Positions 1-5,191 of a stretch of 5,191 nucleotides of DNA are shown in pieces. Position 1 is the stretch's first letter, and each line of letters starts with the position of its first letter. The DNA is from JBFKUL01 sp041635755 (GTDB lineage: Bacteria; Pseudomonadota; Gammaproteobacteria; Burkholderiales; SG8-39), in contig JBFKUL010000228.1 of NCBI GenBank assembly GCA_041635755.1, forward strand, positions 1 through 5,191, in the 5' to 3' direction. The translations under genes were made by a program, and so were the position numbers. The notes under the pieces are model-generated. The model saw only the letters and a list, made by a program, of their open reading frames with translations. It searched no databases and had not been told where the DNA came from.

Positions 1-330
1 CAGCACGCGTGCCCACTCCTCGTAAGTGGTGTCCAGCAGCGCCTTGAACACCGCAATGCCGGCGTTGTTGACCAGCGCGTCGATGCGCCCGAAGCGCGCC
101 GCGACCTGGTCGATCGCCTCATGCACCTGCGACGGCTCGGCAACATCGCACTCGATCGCAAGGATCCTCTCGGGTTCGCCCAGCCCCTGGGTCGCCGCCG
201 CAAGCGTGGCGCCGTCGATGTCGAGCAGCGCGACGCGCCAGCCCTCGGCGAGAAAGCGCTGCGCGATCGCGAGCCCGATGCCGCGTGCGGCGCCGGTGAC
301 GACTGCGACTTTCTTGCGGGCGGCATTCAT
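1..330 (-). CDS. Short-chain dehydrogenase/reductase (SDR), N-terminal part, truncated by the window edge
   Basis: The first 110 codons of a classical SDR oxidoreductase are visible; the rest lies beyond the left edge. The Rossmann nucleotide-binding motif TGAARGIG is at residues 12-19, an acidic residue ends the second strand (LLDID, D37), a CDV motif follows at 61-63, and the structural NNAG motif is at 88-91. In this family D37 usually indicates preference for NAD(H) over NADP(H). The catalytic Ser/Tyr-x-x-x-Lys residues and the substrate-binding region are outside the window, so the substrate cannot be named. The ATG at 330-328 is the likely start because TGA codons lie in frame two and four codons upstream, and a later start would delete the Rossmann motif. 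No clear Shine-Dalgarno precedes it. It is divergent from the methionine synthase-like gene across a 207-base spacer. A cytoplasmic enzyme is expected. Confidence 0.93.
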   Translation of the reverse strand, partial: MNAARKKVAVVTGAARGIGLAIAQRFLAEGWRVALLDIDGATLAAATQGLGEPERILAIECDVAEPSQVHEAIDQVAARFGRIDALVNNAGIAVFKALLDTTYEEWARVL

Positions 331-359
331 GGATCAGGATCAGGGGGTTGACGGGGATC

Positions 360-384
360 GCAGGCGCGCCGCACGGCGTCCTGC
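360..384. repeat. Imperfect inverted repeat in the divergent spacer
   Basis: The arms GCAGG (360-364) and CCTGC (380-384) enclose a second pair CGCCG/CGGCG around a very short loop, with a small asymmetric bulge between the two stems. It lies between the SDR start and the methionine synthase-like start, 30 bases upstream of the SDR ATG. It could be an operator or an mRNA hairpin in the SDR leader. In DNA this GC-rich such repeats also arise by chance, so no function is assigned. Confidence 0.3.
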
Positions 385-505
385 GCCCCGCAGTATCTGC
401 CGAAAGCACGGAGTTCGTCCAAGGTGCGGCGCGAAACCGGCAAGCCGCCGCTGGCGACGAATCGAAACCCCGCGGCAAGCACTGGCGCGCCGCGCGCACG
501 CGTCT

Positions 506-511
506 TATGCT
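506..511 (+). promoter_or_regulatory. Possible -10 element for the methionine synthase-like gene
   Basis: TATGCT at 506-511 is an AT-richer island in a GC-rich spacer and matches the sigma-70 -10 consensus TATAAT at four of six positions. It ends 26 bases before the ATG at 538, giving a leader of roughly 20 nt that contains the GGAG ribosome site. No good -35 is visible at the expected distance (TGGCGC at 483-488), so this is a weak call. Confidence 0.35.
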
Positions 512-523
512 TTGCCGACCCCA

Positions 524-530
524 GCGGAGA
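524..530 (+). promoter_or_regulatory. Ribosome binding site deciding the start at 538
   Basis: GCGGAGA contains GGAG at 526-529, 8 bases before the ATG at 538. It supports this start over the in-frame ATG at 424, which would add 38 residues with no resemblance to the MetE family. Confidence 0.6.
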
Positions 531-537
531 AACCCCC

Positions 538-1665
538 ATGTTCGAGACCACCATTGCCGGCAGTCTGCCGAAACCCGCCTGGCTCGCCGAAACAAAGAAG
601 CTCTGGCCGCAGTGGCGCGCGGATGGCGCCGAGCTCGCGTCCGCCAAGCGCGACGCCACGCTCCTGTGGCTCAAGGACCAGGAGGACGCCGGCATCGACA
701 TCGTTTCCGATGGCGAGCAATCGCGTCAGCACTTCGTGCACGGCTTTCTCGAGTTCGTCGAGGGCATCGACTTCGAGCACAAGGTAAAGATGGGCATCCG
801 CGACAACCGCTACGAAGCGATGGTGCCGGTGGTGGTCGGCCCGGTCCGGCTCAAGGGCCGCGTACACCAGGTCGAGGCGCGCCTCGCGCGCGCGCACACA
901 AAGAGAAAGCTCAAGATCACCATGCCCGGGCCGATGACGATCGTCGATACCATCGCCGACCGGCATTACGGCGACAAGGTGAAGCTGGCGATGGCCTTCG
1001 CCGACCTGCTCAACCAGGAAGCGCGCGCGCTGGAAAAAGACGGCGTCGACGTGATCCAGTTCGACGAGCCGGCGTTCAACGTCTACATGGACGACGTCAA
1101 GAAGTGGGGTATCGACACGCTGCACCGCGCGATCGAAGGCCTGAAGTGCACCACCGCCGTGCACATCTGCTACGGCTACGGCATCAAGGCGAACCTCGAC
1201 TGGAAGCAGACCCTGGGCAACGAATGGCGCCAGTACGAGCAGATTTTTCCGGCGCTCGCCAGGAGCCGCATCAAGCAGGTGTCGCTCGAATGCATCCACT
1301 CGAAGGTGCCGGCGCACCTCATGGGGCTGCTCAAGGGCAAGGATGTGCTGGTGGGCGTGATCGACGTCGCTTCCGACACCGTCGAAACCCCCGAAGAAGT
1401 CGCCGACACGATCGGACGCGCGCTGCAGTACGTACCGAAGCAGCACCTGTTCCCGTGCACCAACTGCGGCATGGCGCCCATCGACCGCGAAATCGCGCTC
1501 GCCAAGTTAATGGCGCTCGCCGCCGGCGCCGCGCTCGCGCGCAAGCGCTACGGCAAGGCCGCTACCAGCAAAAAGCGAACGACGGGAAAGTCTCGGACTT
1601 CGAGCCGCGCGGGTCGCAGCCGGCCTCGAGCCGCCCGTCCGGGTAAAGCTCGGCGCCGGAAATAA
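538..1665 (+). CDS. Cobalamin-independent methionine synthase-like protein (MetE C-terminal domain only)
   Basis: A 375-residue protein matching the catalytic C-terminal barrel of MetE without the N-terminal half that full-length MetE (about 750 residues) carries. Family landmarks in order are AGSLPKP (7-13), DGEQSRQ (58-64), PGPMT (130-134), QFDEPAF (174-180), AVHICYGYG (207-215), SLECIHS (249-255) and PCTNCGMAP (306-314). H209, C211, E251 and C310 fit the zinc-binding His-Cys-Glu-Cys set that activates homocysteine. The expected reaction is methyl transfer to homocysteine to make methionine. The protein resembles the folate-independent core synthases of aerobic bacteria (MesD type), but paralogues exist, so no symbol is given. 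MesD is reported to need a DUF1852 partner, which is absent here. The family-like sequence ends near residue 339; residues 342-375 form a tail with 15 Lys/Arg in 34, encoded antisense to the end of the convergent GGT-like gene. A cytoplasmic location is expected. Confidence 0.93.
   Translation: MFETTIAGSLPKPAWLAETKKLWPQWRADGAELASAKRDATLLWLKDQEDAGIDIVSDGEQSRQHFVHGFLEFVEGIDFEHKVKMGIRDNRYEAMVPVVVGPVRLKGRVHQVEARLARAHTKRKLKITMPGPMTIVDTIADRHYGDKVKLAMAFADLLNQEARALEKDGVDVIQFDEPAFNVYMDDVKKWGIDTLHRAIEGLKCTTAVHICYGYGIKANLDWKQTLGNEWRQYEQIFPALARSRIKQVSLECIHSKVPAHLMGLLKGKDVLVGVIDVASDTVETPEEVADTIGRALQYVPKQHLFPCTNCGMAPIDREIALAKLMALAAGAALARKRYGKAATSKKRTTGKSRTSSRAGRSRPRAARPGKARRRK
1562..1665. other. 104-bp tail-to-tail overlap of convergent genes
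   Basis: The plus-strand methionine synthase-like frame runs to TAA at 1663-1665, while the minus-strand GGT-like frame runs to TAG at 1564-1562. Both strands therefore code through the interval. The GGT side includes family-like residues (GAELYPDGRLEAG around 560-572), whereas the plus-strand side is low-complexity and basic. There is no room for an intergenic terminator between the two genes. Confidence 0.85.
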
Positions 1666-3334
1666 AGCCCTCGGTCCAGTCGGGCGCGACGTCGACGTCG
1701 TGCCCGCGGCGGCGCAGCTCGTCGAGGACCTTCTTGCCGACGCGCGCCTCGACGCGCACGCGGTTGACGAAGTGGTCGTGCGGCGCGAAGAAACCCGGAA
1801 AGTGCTCGGACGAGAGCTTGGGCGCCTCGATCGCTTCCTGCAGCGTCATGCCGAACACCGCCCGGTTGAGGAAGAATTGCAGCGACCATTGCTCTTGCTG
1901 GTCGCCGCCCATGGTGCCGAAGCTCATCCAGGGCTTACCGCCGCGGAACGCGAGCGAGGGTGTGAGGGTGGTGCGCGGGCGCTTGCCCGGCGCCACCACG
2001 TTCGGATGGTGCGCGGGCCCGAGGTAGAACGTCATCAGACGGCACGAGAGTGGAAAACCGAGGCGCGCGATCACCTCATTGTTCCTCAGCCAGCCGCCCG
2101 AAGGCGTGAACGAGGCCATGTTGCCGGCGCGATCGATCACGTCGACGTGCACCGTGCCCGGGCCCCACGATCGCGGCAGCAGGTGCTCGTCGGCAGGCAG
2201 CAGCGCGGCGTTGCGCCGCGCGTCGCCCGGGCGGTGCTCGGCGCCCGCCTGGCGCATATCAACAAGCGCGGCACGCGCCTTGGCGTAGGGCGCCGAGAGC
2301 AGCACCTCTGCCGGCACCATGGTTTGCTCCGGGTCGCCGAAATACTGCTCACGGTCGGCGAAGGCGAGCTTGATCGTCTCGACGATCAGGTGCACATAGT
2401 CCGCGCTGTTGTGTTCCATCGCGCGCAGATCGAAATGCTCGAGGATGCGCAGTGCCGCCAGCATCGCCGGGCCCTGGGTCCAGAAGCCGCACTTGTAGAT
2501 CGTCGCGCCGGCGAATTCGAGCGCGAGCGGCGCCTCGAGCCGGGTTTCGAAGCGCTCCAGGTCGGAGCGCTCGAGCAGCCCATCGCGCTCGCGTGACCAG
2601 TTCTCGATCGCGATCGAGATCTCGCCCTTGTAGAAACCATCGTGCACCGCGCCGAGCTTCGCTTCGCGCTTGCCCGCCGCAGCGCGCTCGACGCTTGCGA
2701 GCCAGTCGTAGGTCTTCGCCAACGCATCGTTCCGAACGAGCGCGCCCACTTCGGGTACCTCGCCGCCCGGGAGATACAGCGCGGCGCTCGCCGGCCAGGT
2801 CTCCTTCAATTTCGGCGCCAACGCCCCCAGGCCGAACTTGTGCTGGTTGCGCAGTCCAGCGGAAACGGCAAACCCGTCCTTCGCCAGCGCGAGCGCCGGT
2901 GCCACCACGTCGGCGAAGCTCATGGTGCCGAAACGGCCGAGCACGGTGATGAGCGCGCTGAAGGTCGCCGGCGCACCGGCGGCGAGCACGCCTTCGTCTG
3001 GCATCTCGGCGTACCCACGGCGGCGGAATTCCTCTGGGGTCGCGCGCGCCGGCGCCGCCGTATTGCCGTTCACCGCGATCACGCGATCGCTCCCGGTCTG
3101 GCGCAGCAGGATCGGGCATTCGCCGCCGATGCCGTTCATTTGCGGATTGACCACGCCTTCGACGAGCGTGGCGGCGACCGCAGCATCGAAGGCGTTGCCA
3201 CCGGCCTTGAGCATGTCGACGCCGGCGTTCACGGACAGATAGGAGTTTGCGGCCACCGCGCCATGGGTACCGACGAGCCGCGGCAGGAACGTGGTCGAGT
3301 CGGTCGGCAGCAGTCGGTAGGCGCGTTCGCTCAT
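1562..3334 (-). CDS. Gamma-glutamyltransferase-family Ntn hydrolase (GGT-like, substrate uncertain)
   Basis: A 590-residue, single-chain precursor of the GGT fold, of normal family length. The large-subunit part has the AGGNAFDAAVA motif (44-54) and NGIGGE (67-72). The predicted autoprocessing point is G393/T394, where TVHVDVID begins the small subunit, with T394 as the nucleophile. The lid-type motif PGKRPRTTLTPS (449-460) and GTMGGDQQ (473-480) follow. No signal peptide is visible, so a cytoplasmic enzyme is likely, unlike the periplasmic E. coli Ggt. By from-memory alignment, three E. coli gamma-glutamyl-binding residues are changed: R114 to N91, N411 to G414 and D433 to T435. This is typical of the YwrD/HpxW-like branch, where the substrate may be another amide such as oxamate. 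The ATG at 3334 has only a weak GCGGAAA upstream. The 3' end overlaps the convergent methionine synthase-like gene, and the 5' end is divergent from the M23 peptidase gene. Confidence 0.95.
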   Translation of the reverse strand: MSERAYRLLPTDSTTFLPRLVGTHGAVAANSYLSVNAGVDMLKAGGNAFDAAVAATLVEGVVNPQMNGIGGECPILLRQTGSDRVIAVNGNTAAPARATPEEFRRRGYAEMPDEGVLAAGAPATFSALITVLGRFGTMSFADVVAPALALAKDGFAVSAGLRNQHKFGLGALAPKLKETWPASAALYLPGGEVPEVGALVRNDALAKTYDWLASVERAAAGKREAKLGAVHDGFYKGEISIAIENWSRERDGLLERSDLERFETRLEAPLALEFAGATIYKCGFWTQGPAMLAALRILEHFDLRAMEHNSADYVHLIVETIKLAFADREQYFGDPEQTMVPAEVLLSAPYAKARAALVDMRQAGAEHRPGDARRNAALLPADEHLLPRSWGPGTVHVDVIDRAGNMASFTPSGGWLRNNEVIARLGFPLSCRLMTFYLGPAHHPNVVAPGKRPRTTLTPSLAFRGGKPWMSFGTMGGDQQEQWSLQFFLNRAVFGMTLQEAIEAPKLSSEHFPGFFAPHDHFVNRVRVEARVGKKVLDELRRRGHDVDVAPDWTEGFISGAELYPDGRLEAGCDPRGSKSETFPSFAFCW

Positions 3335-3474
3335 GGAATTGTTTCCGCTCAGGCGGGGTCAAGGTGGAAACCCGAATGCCCGGCGCCCGTATTGTGCGTG
3401 CTTCCGGCCTGCGCGCAAACGATCGCGGCGAACCTGCGCCGGCCCGCGGCGCTCGGGCCTTCGCGCGGCCCGGG

Positions 3475-3502
3475 TTGGAAGTTCCGCGCCTTCGATTAAG
3501 AT
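3475..3502 (+). promoter_or_regulatory. Sigma-70-like promoter for the M23 peptidase gene
   Basis: TTGGAA (3475-3480) and TAAGAT (3497-3502) are separated by 16 bases and each matches the sigma-70 consensus at four of six positions. They are the most AT-rich elements in the 174-base divergent spacer. Transcription would begin near 3508-3510, essentially on the ATG at 3509, implying a leaderless or nearly leaderless mRNA. This fits the absence of any Shine-Dalgarno sequence before that ATG. Confidence 0.5.
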
Positions 3503-3508
3503 TGCCCC

Positions 3509-4342
3509 ATGGATCGACGGCGCTTCTTCGCTTTGCTCGGCACCGCGGCGGCCTTTCTGCCGTGGAGCGTGCGCGCAAAACAGATAGCCCTGCCGCGCTC
3601 GACGCCGGTGCCAGGCGGCATTGCGCTGGTCAACCTCGGGCCGGCGCCAACACCGCCGCGCGCGCGCTTCAGCGGCGAGCGCGTGATGGTCGCGGGCGAG
3701 CCGGCCGACTGGCTCGCGCTGGTAGGCATTCCCCTATCGGCCGCGGCCGGCAGCAAGCTGCCGCTGACCGTCGAGCGCCATGGCCGCACGCAAGAGACGA
3801 TTCTGATCGCTGTCGCGCCCAAGGAGTACGCGACGCAGCACCTTACCGTGAAGCCCGCGCAGGTGGATCTCTCGCCGGAGGATCTGGCGCGCTATGAGCG
3901 CGAGCGCGATCATCTCTCGAAGGTGCGCAAGACCTATACGGACATTTCGCCCGCCTCGCTCGTGCTGGTCAATCCCTGCGAGGGCATCCGCTCGAGCTCG
4001 TTCGGCAAGCGGCGCTTTTTCAACAACCAGCCGCGCAGCCCGCACAACGGCATGGACATCGCGGCAGACGAGGGCACGCCGATCGTCGCCGCGGGCGCGG
4101 GACGCGTGCTCGACGTGGGCGACTACTTCTTCTCCGGGCATACGGTAACGCTCGACCATGGTCGGGGCTTCCTCACGCTCTATGCGCACTTGAGCGCGGT
4201 CGAGGTCCGCCAGGGCGCGCCGATCGAGGCGCGCGACCAGATCGGGCGCGTCGGGGCGACCGGCCGCGTCACCGGGCCCCACCTGCATTTCAGCGTGTTC
4301 CTGAACGCCGTGGCGGTCGATCCGGAACTCTTCCTGAGCTGA
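3509..4342 (+). CDS. M23 (LytM-type) peptidoglycan metalloendopeptidase, exported
   Basis: A 277-residue zinc peptidase expected to cleave peptide cross-bridges in the cell wall. The N-terminus has DRRRFFALL followed by a hydrophobic stretch and VRA-K (residues 21-24), a plausible signal peptide cleaved after A23; the double Arg fits the Tat pattern RRxFF. Residues about 35-120 resemble the small beta-rich domain that often precedes M23 domains, and 121-140 are charged and probably helical. The catalytic domain spans about 158-277: H179 and D183 in HNGMD plus H260 in HLH are the expected zinc ligands, and H227 (LYAHLS) and H258 the expected catalytic histidines. All are present, so it should be active rather than an EnvC/NlpD-like activator. 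The ATG at 3509 lacks a Shine-Dalgarno but sits just behind a promoter-like sequence and keeps the signal peptide. The DUF1992 gene follows after 16 bases. Confidence 0.95.
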   Translation: MDRRRFFALLGTAAAFLPWSVRAKQIALPRSTPVPGGIALVNLGPAPTPPRARFSGERVMVAGEPADWLALVGIPLSAAAGSKLPLTVERHGRTQETILIAVAPKEYATQHLTVKPAQVDLSPEDLARYERERDHLSKVRKTYTDISPASLVLVNPCEGIRSSSFGKRRFFNNQPRSPHNGMDIAADEGTPIVAAGAGRVLDVGDYFFSGHTVTLDHGRGFLTLYAHLSAVEVRQGAPIEARDQIGRVGATGRVTGPHLHFSVFLNAVAVDPELFLS

Positions 4343-4358
4343 CGGGCGAAGCGCAAAC

Positions 4359-4697
4359 ATGCTCGCGCTCGAGTTGCTTGCCGAGCAGCGCATCGCGGAA
4401 GCCCTCGCACGCGGCGAGTTCGACGACCTGCCGGGCGCCGGCCGGCCGCTCGAGCTGGATGACGACCCGCTGGTACCCGAGGAGTTGCGCGTCGCCTGGC
4501 GCATCCTGAAGAACGCGGGCTTCGTGCCGCCCGAGGTCGAGGCGCGGCGCGACATCGCGGCGCTCGAGCGCGTCGTGCTCGCGCAGGTCGGCGGCGACGC
4601 CGACGCGCGCGCCAAAGCGGTGAAGAAACTCGCGCTGCTGCGCACGCACGTCGAGCGCGGCTACTTCGAGCGCATCGTGCGCCGGCTCGGCGGCTAG
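4359..4697 (+). CDS. DUF1992 (DnaJ-family-like, YhdN-type) small protein
   Basis: A 112-residue protein with the signature of the DUF1992 family: an N-terminal helix with AEQRIAEALARGEFDDLPGAG (residues 8-28), GRPLELDDD (28-36), then VPEELRVAWRILKNAGFVPPEVE (39-61), followed by a charged helical C-terminus. The family includes E. coli YhdN and the region shared with human DNAJC28, but no J domain or HPD motif is present here and the molecular role is not known to me. There is no signal peptide or membrane segment, so it is probably cytoplasmic. The start at 4359 keeps the whole conserved N-terminus and lies 16 bases after the peptidase stop, with a weak GGGCGAAG sequence upstream. The close spacing suggests co-transcription with the peptidase gene, although the two products would work in different compartments. 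Its TAG stop overlaps the stop of the convergent sulfatase gene. Confidence 0.9.
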   Translation: MLALELLAEQRIAEALARGEFDDLPGAGRPLELDDDPLVPEELRVAWRILKNAGFVPPEVEARRDIAALERVVLAQVGGDADARAKAVKKLALLRTHVERGYFERIVRRLGG

Positions 4698-5191
4698 ATC
4701 CCGCCGGCGGGCTGCGCGAGGTCGGATTTCTTGTAGGGAATCGAAAACTTCGCCTCCGGCGCGAGCGGGGGCATCGTCTTTTCCCACGCCTGGTAGCGCT
4801 CACGCAGCCGCGCGAGCCGCTGCGGCTCGCGCCGCGCAAGGTTGGCGCGCTCGCGCGCATCGCGCTCGAGGTTGAACAGGAACTCGTCGCCCTCGAGCAC
4901 GAGGTACTTCCACGCGCCCGAGCGCATTGCCTTCTGCCCGCGAAAGAGCATGCGCCAGTACAGCTCGCGCTCGAACGTCGCCGTCGGGTTCTCCAGCACG
5001 CGCAGCAGGCTCGCGCCATCCAATGCTTGCCCCGACGGCGGCTTCGCGCCCGCCGCATCGAACAGGGTCACGGGCCAGTCCATCGTGATCGCGTGCTGGC
5101 GCGTCACCGAGCCCGGCTTCACGCGCGCCGGCCAGCGCACCACGTAGGGTACGCGGATCCCGCCCTCGAGCAGGTCCATCTTCTTGCCCAC
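4694..5191 (-). CDS. Sulfatase (arylsulfatase family), C-terminal part, truncated by the window edge
   Basis: The last 165 residues of a sulfatase; the gene begins beyond the right edge. The first visible codon, GTG, is an internal Val, not a start. EGGIRVPYVVRWPARVKPG (residues 9-27) is the characteristic segment in which the core domain returns to the active-site sheet. It is followed by MDWPVTLFDAAG (37-48) and the C-terminal subdomain with RELYWRM, AMRSGAWKYLV and a LFNLERDARERANLA-type motif typical of arylsulfatases. These enzymes hydrolyse sulfate esters using a formylglycine made from Cys or Ser in a C/S-x-P-x-R motif. That motif lies outside the window, so the activation type, substrate and any signal peptide cannot be judged. 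The TAG stop at 4696-4694 overlaps the stop of the DUF1992 gene. It could be classed more widely as an alkaline-phosphatase-superfamily hydrolase. Confidence 0.93.
   Translation of the reverse strand: MGKKMDLLEGGIRVPYVVRWPARVKPGSVTRQHAITMDWPVTLFDAAGAKPPSGQALDGASLLRVLENPTATFERELYWRMLFRGQKAMRSGAWKYLVLEGDEFLFNLERDARERANLARREPQRLARLRERYQAWEKTMPPLAPEAKFSIPYKKSDLAQPAGGI

Noticed and set aside
424..537. Longer N-terminus for the methionine synthase-like protein using the ATG at 424
   Set aside because: The extra 38 residues do not resemble the family, and a GGAG site sits 8 bases before the ATG at 538, where family similarity begins.
26..787. Plus-strand open frame crossing the SDR gene and the start of the methionine synthase-like gene
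   Set aside because: Its first part is antisense to the SDR Rossmann region and its last part is out of frame with MetE; the translation is Ser/Arg/Pro-rich.
885..900. Alternating purine-pyrimidine run CGCGCGCGCGCACACA, potentially Z-DNA-forming
   Set aside because: It lies inside MetE-like coding sequence and is explained by Ala/Arg/His codons in high-GC DNA; nothing else suggests a structural role.
505..1446. Minus-strand open frame of 313 codons opposite the methionine synthase-like gene
   Set aside because: The plus strand carries all MetE motifs; the antisense translation is His/Leu/Val-rich without domains.
1700..2596. Long plus-strand open frame (298 codons) opposite the GGT-like gene
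   Set aside because: It lies wholly antisense to conserved GGT codons, and its translation is Arg/His/Ala-rich with no recognisable domain. Such frames are expected in high-GC DNA.
3345..3362. Possible promoter for the GGT-like gene (TTGACC on the minus strand at 3362-3357)
   Set aside because: The -35-like hexamer is too close to the ATG at 3334 for a correctly spaced -10 and a leader, and no convincing -10 is present.
2642..3499. Second long plus-strand open frame (285 codons) opposite the GGT N-terminus
   Set aside because: It is an antisense shadow of the GGT large subunit with low-complexity translation and no family motifs. It ends in the divergent spacer without any ribosome site supporting its start.
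3734..4645. Minus-strand open frame of 303 codons across the M23 and DUF1992 genes
   Set aside because: It spans two well-supported genes on the other strand and shows no motif of its own.
5189..5191. GTG at the right edge as a start codon for the minus-strand sulfatase frame
   Set aside because: It is in the middle of the sulfatase fold, just before the EGGIRVP motif; the frame simply continues out of the window.

Overview
This window looks like ordinary chromosomal DNA from a high-GC proteobacterium, most likely a betaproteobacterium of the Burkholderiales type. That placement is an inference from the strong G/C preference at third codon positions, the long spurious antisense frames this creates, and the general flavour of the proteins. 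I see no tRNA, rRNA, CRISPR array, insertion sequence or phage gene.

Six protein genes fill almost all of it. From left to right they are: the N-terminal 110 codons of a short-chain dehydrogenase/reductase (minus strand, runs off the left edge); a short cobalamin-independent methionine synthase-like protein, homologous to the catalytic half of MetE (plus); a gamma-glutamyltransferase-fold Ntn hydrolase (minus); an exported M23 (LytM-type) cell-wall metallopeptidase with a possible Tat signal (plus); a small DUF1992 protein 16 bases behind it (plus); and the C-terminal 165 residues of an arylsulfatase-like sulfatase (minus, runs off the right edge).

Strands alternate (- + - + + -), so only the peptidase/DUF1992 pair could plausibly be an operon. 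Two spacers are divergent promoter regions: 331-537 and 3335-3508. The two convergent junctions have no spacer: the methionine synthase-like gene and the GGT-like gene overlap tail to tail by 104 bp, and the DUF1992 and sulfatase genes share a CTAG that supplies both stop codons. No gene-free stretch exceeds about 210 bases.

The genes do not form an obvious single pathway, and I do not see a convincing new multi-gene system. The points most worth a second look are the Lys/Arg-rich C-terminal extension of the methionine synthase-like protein, which is encoded antisense to conserved GGT codons; the loss of several gamma-glutamyl-binding residues in the GGT-like enzyme although its catalytic Thr is kept; a core (folate-domain-less) methionine synthase with no DUF1852 partner beside it; and a promoter placed so that the M23 peptidase mRNA would be leaderless.
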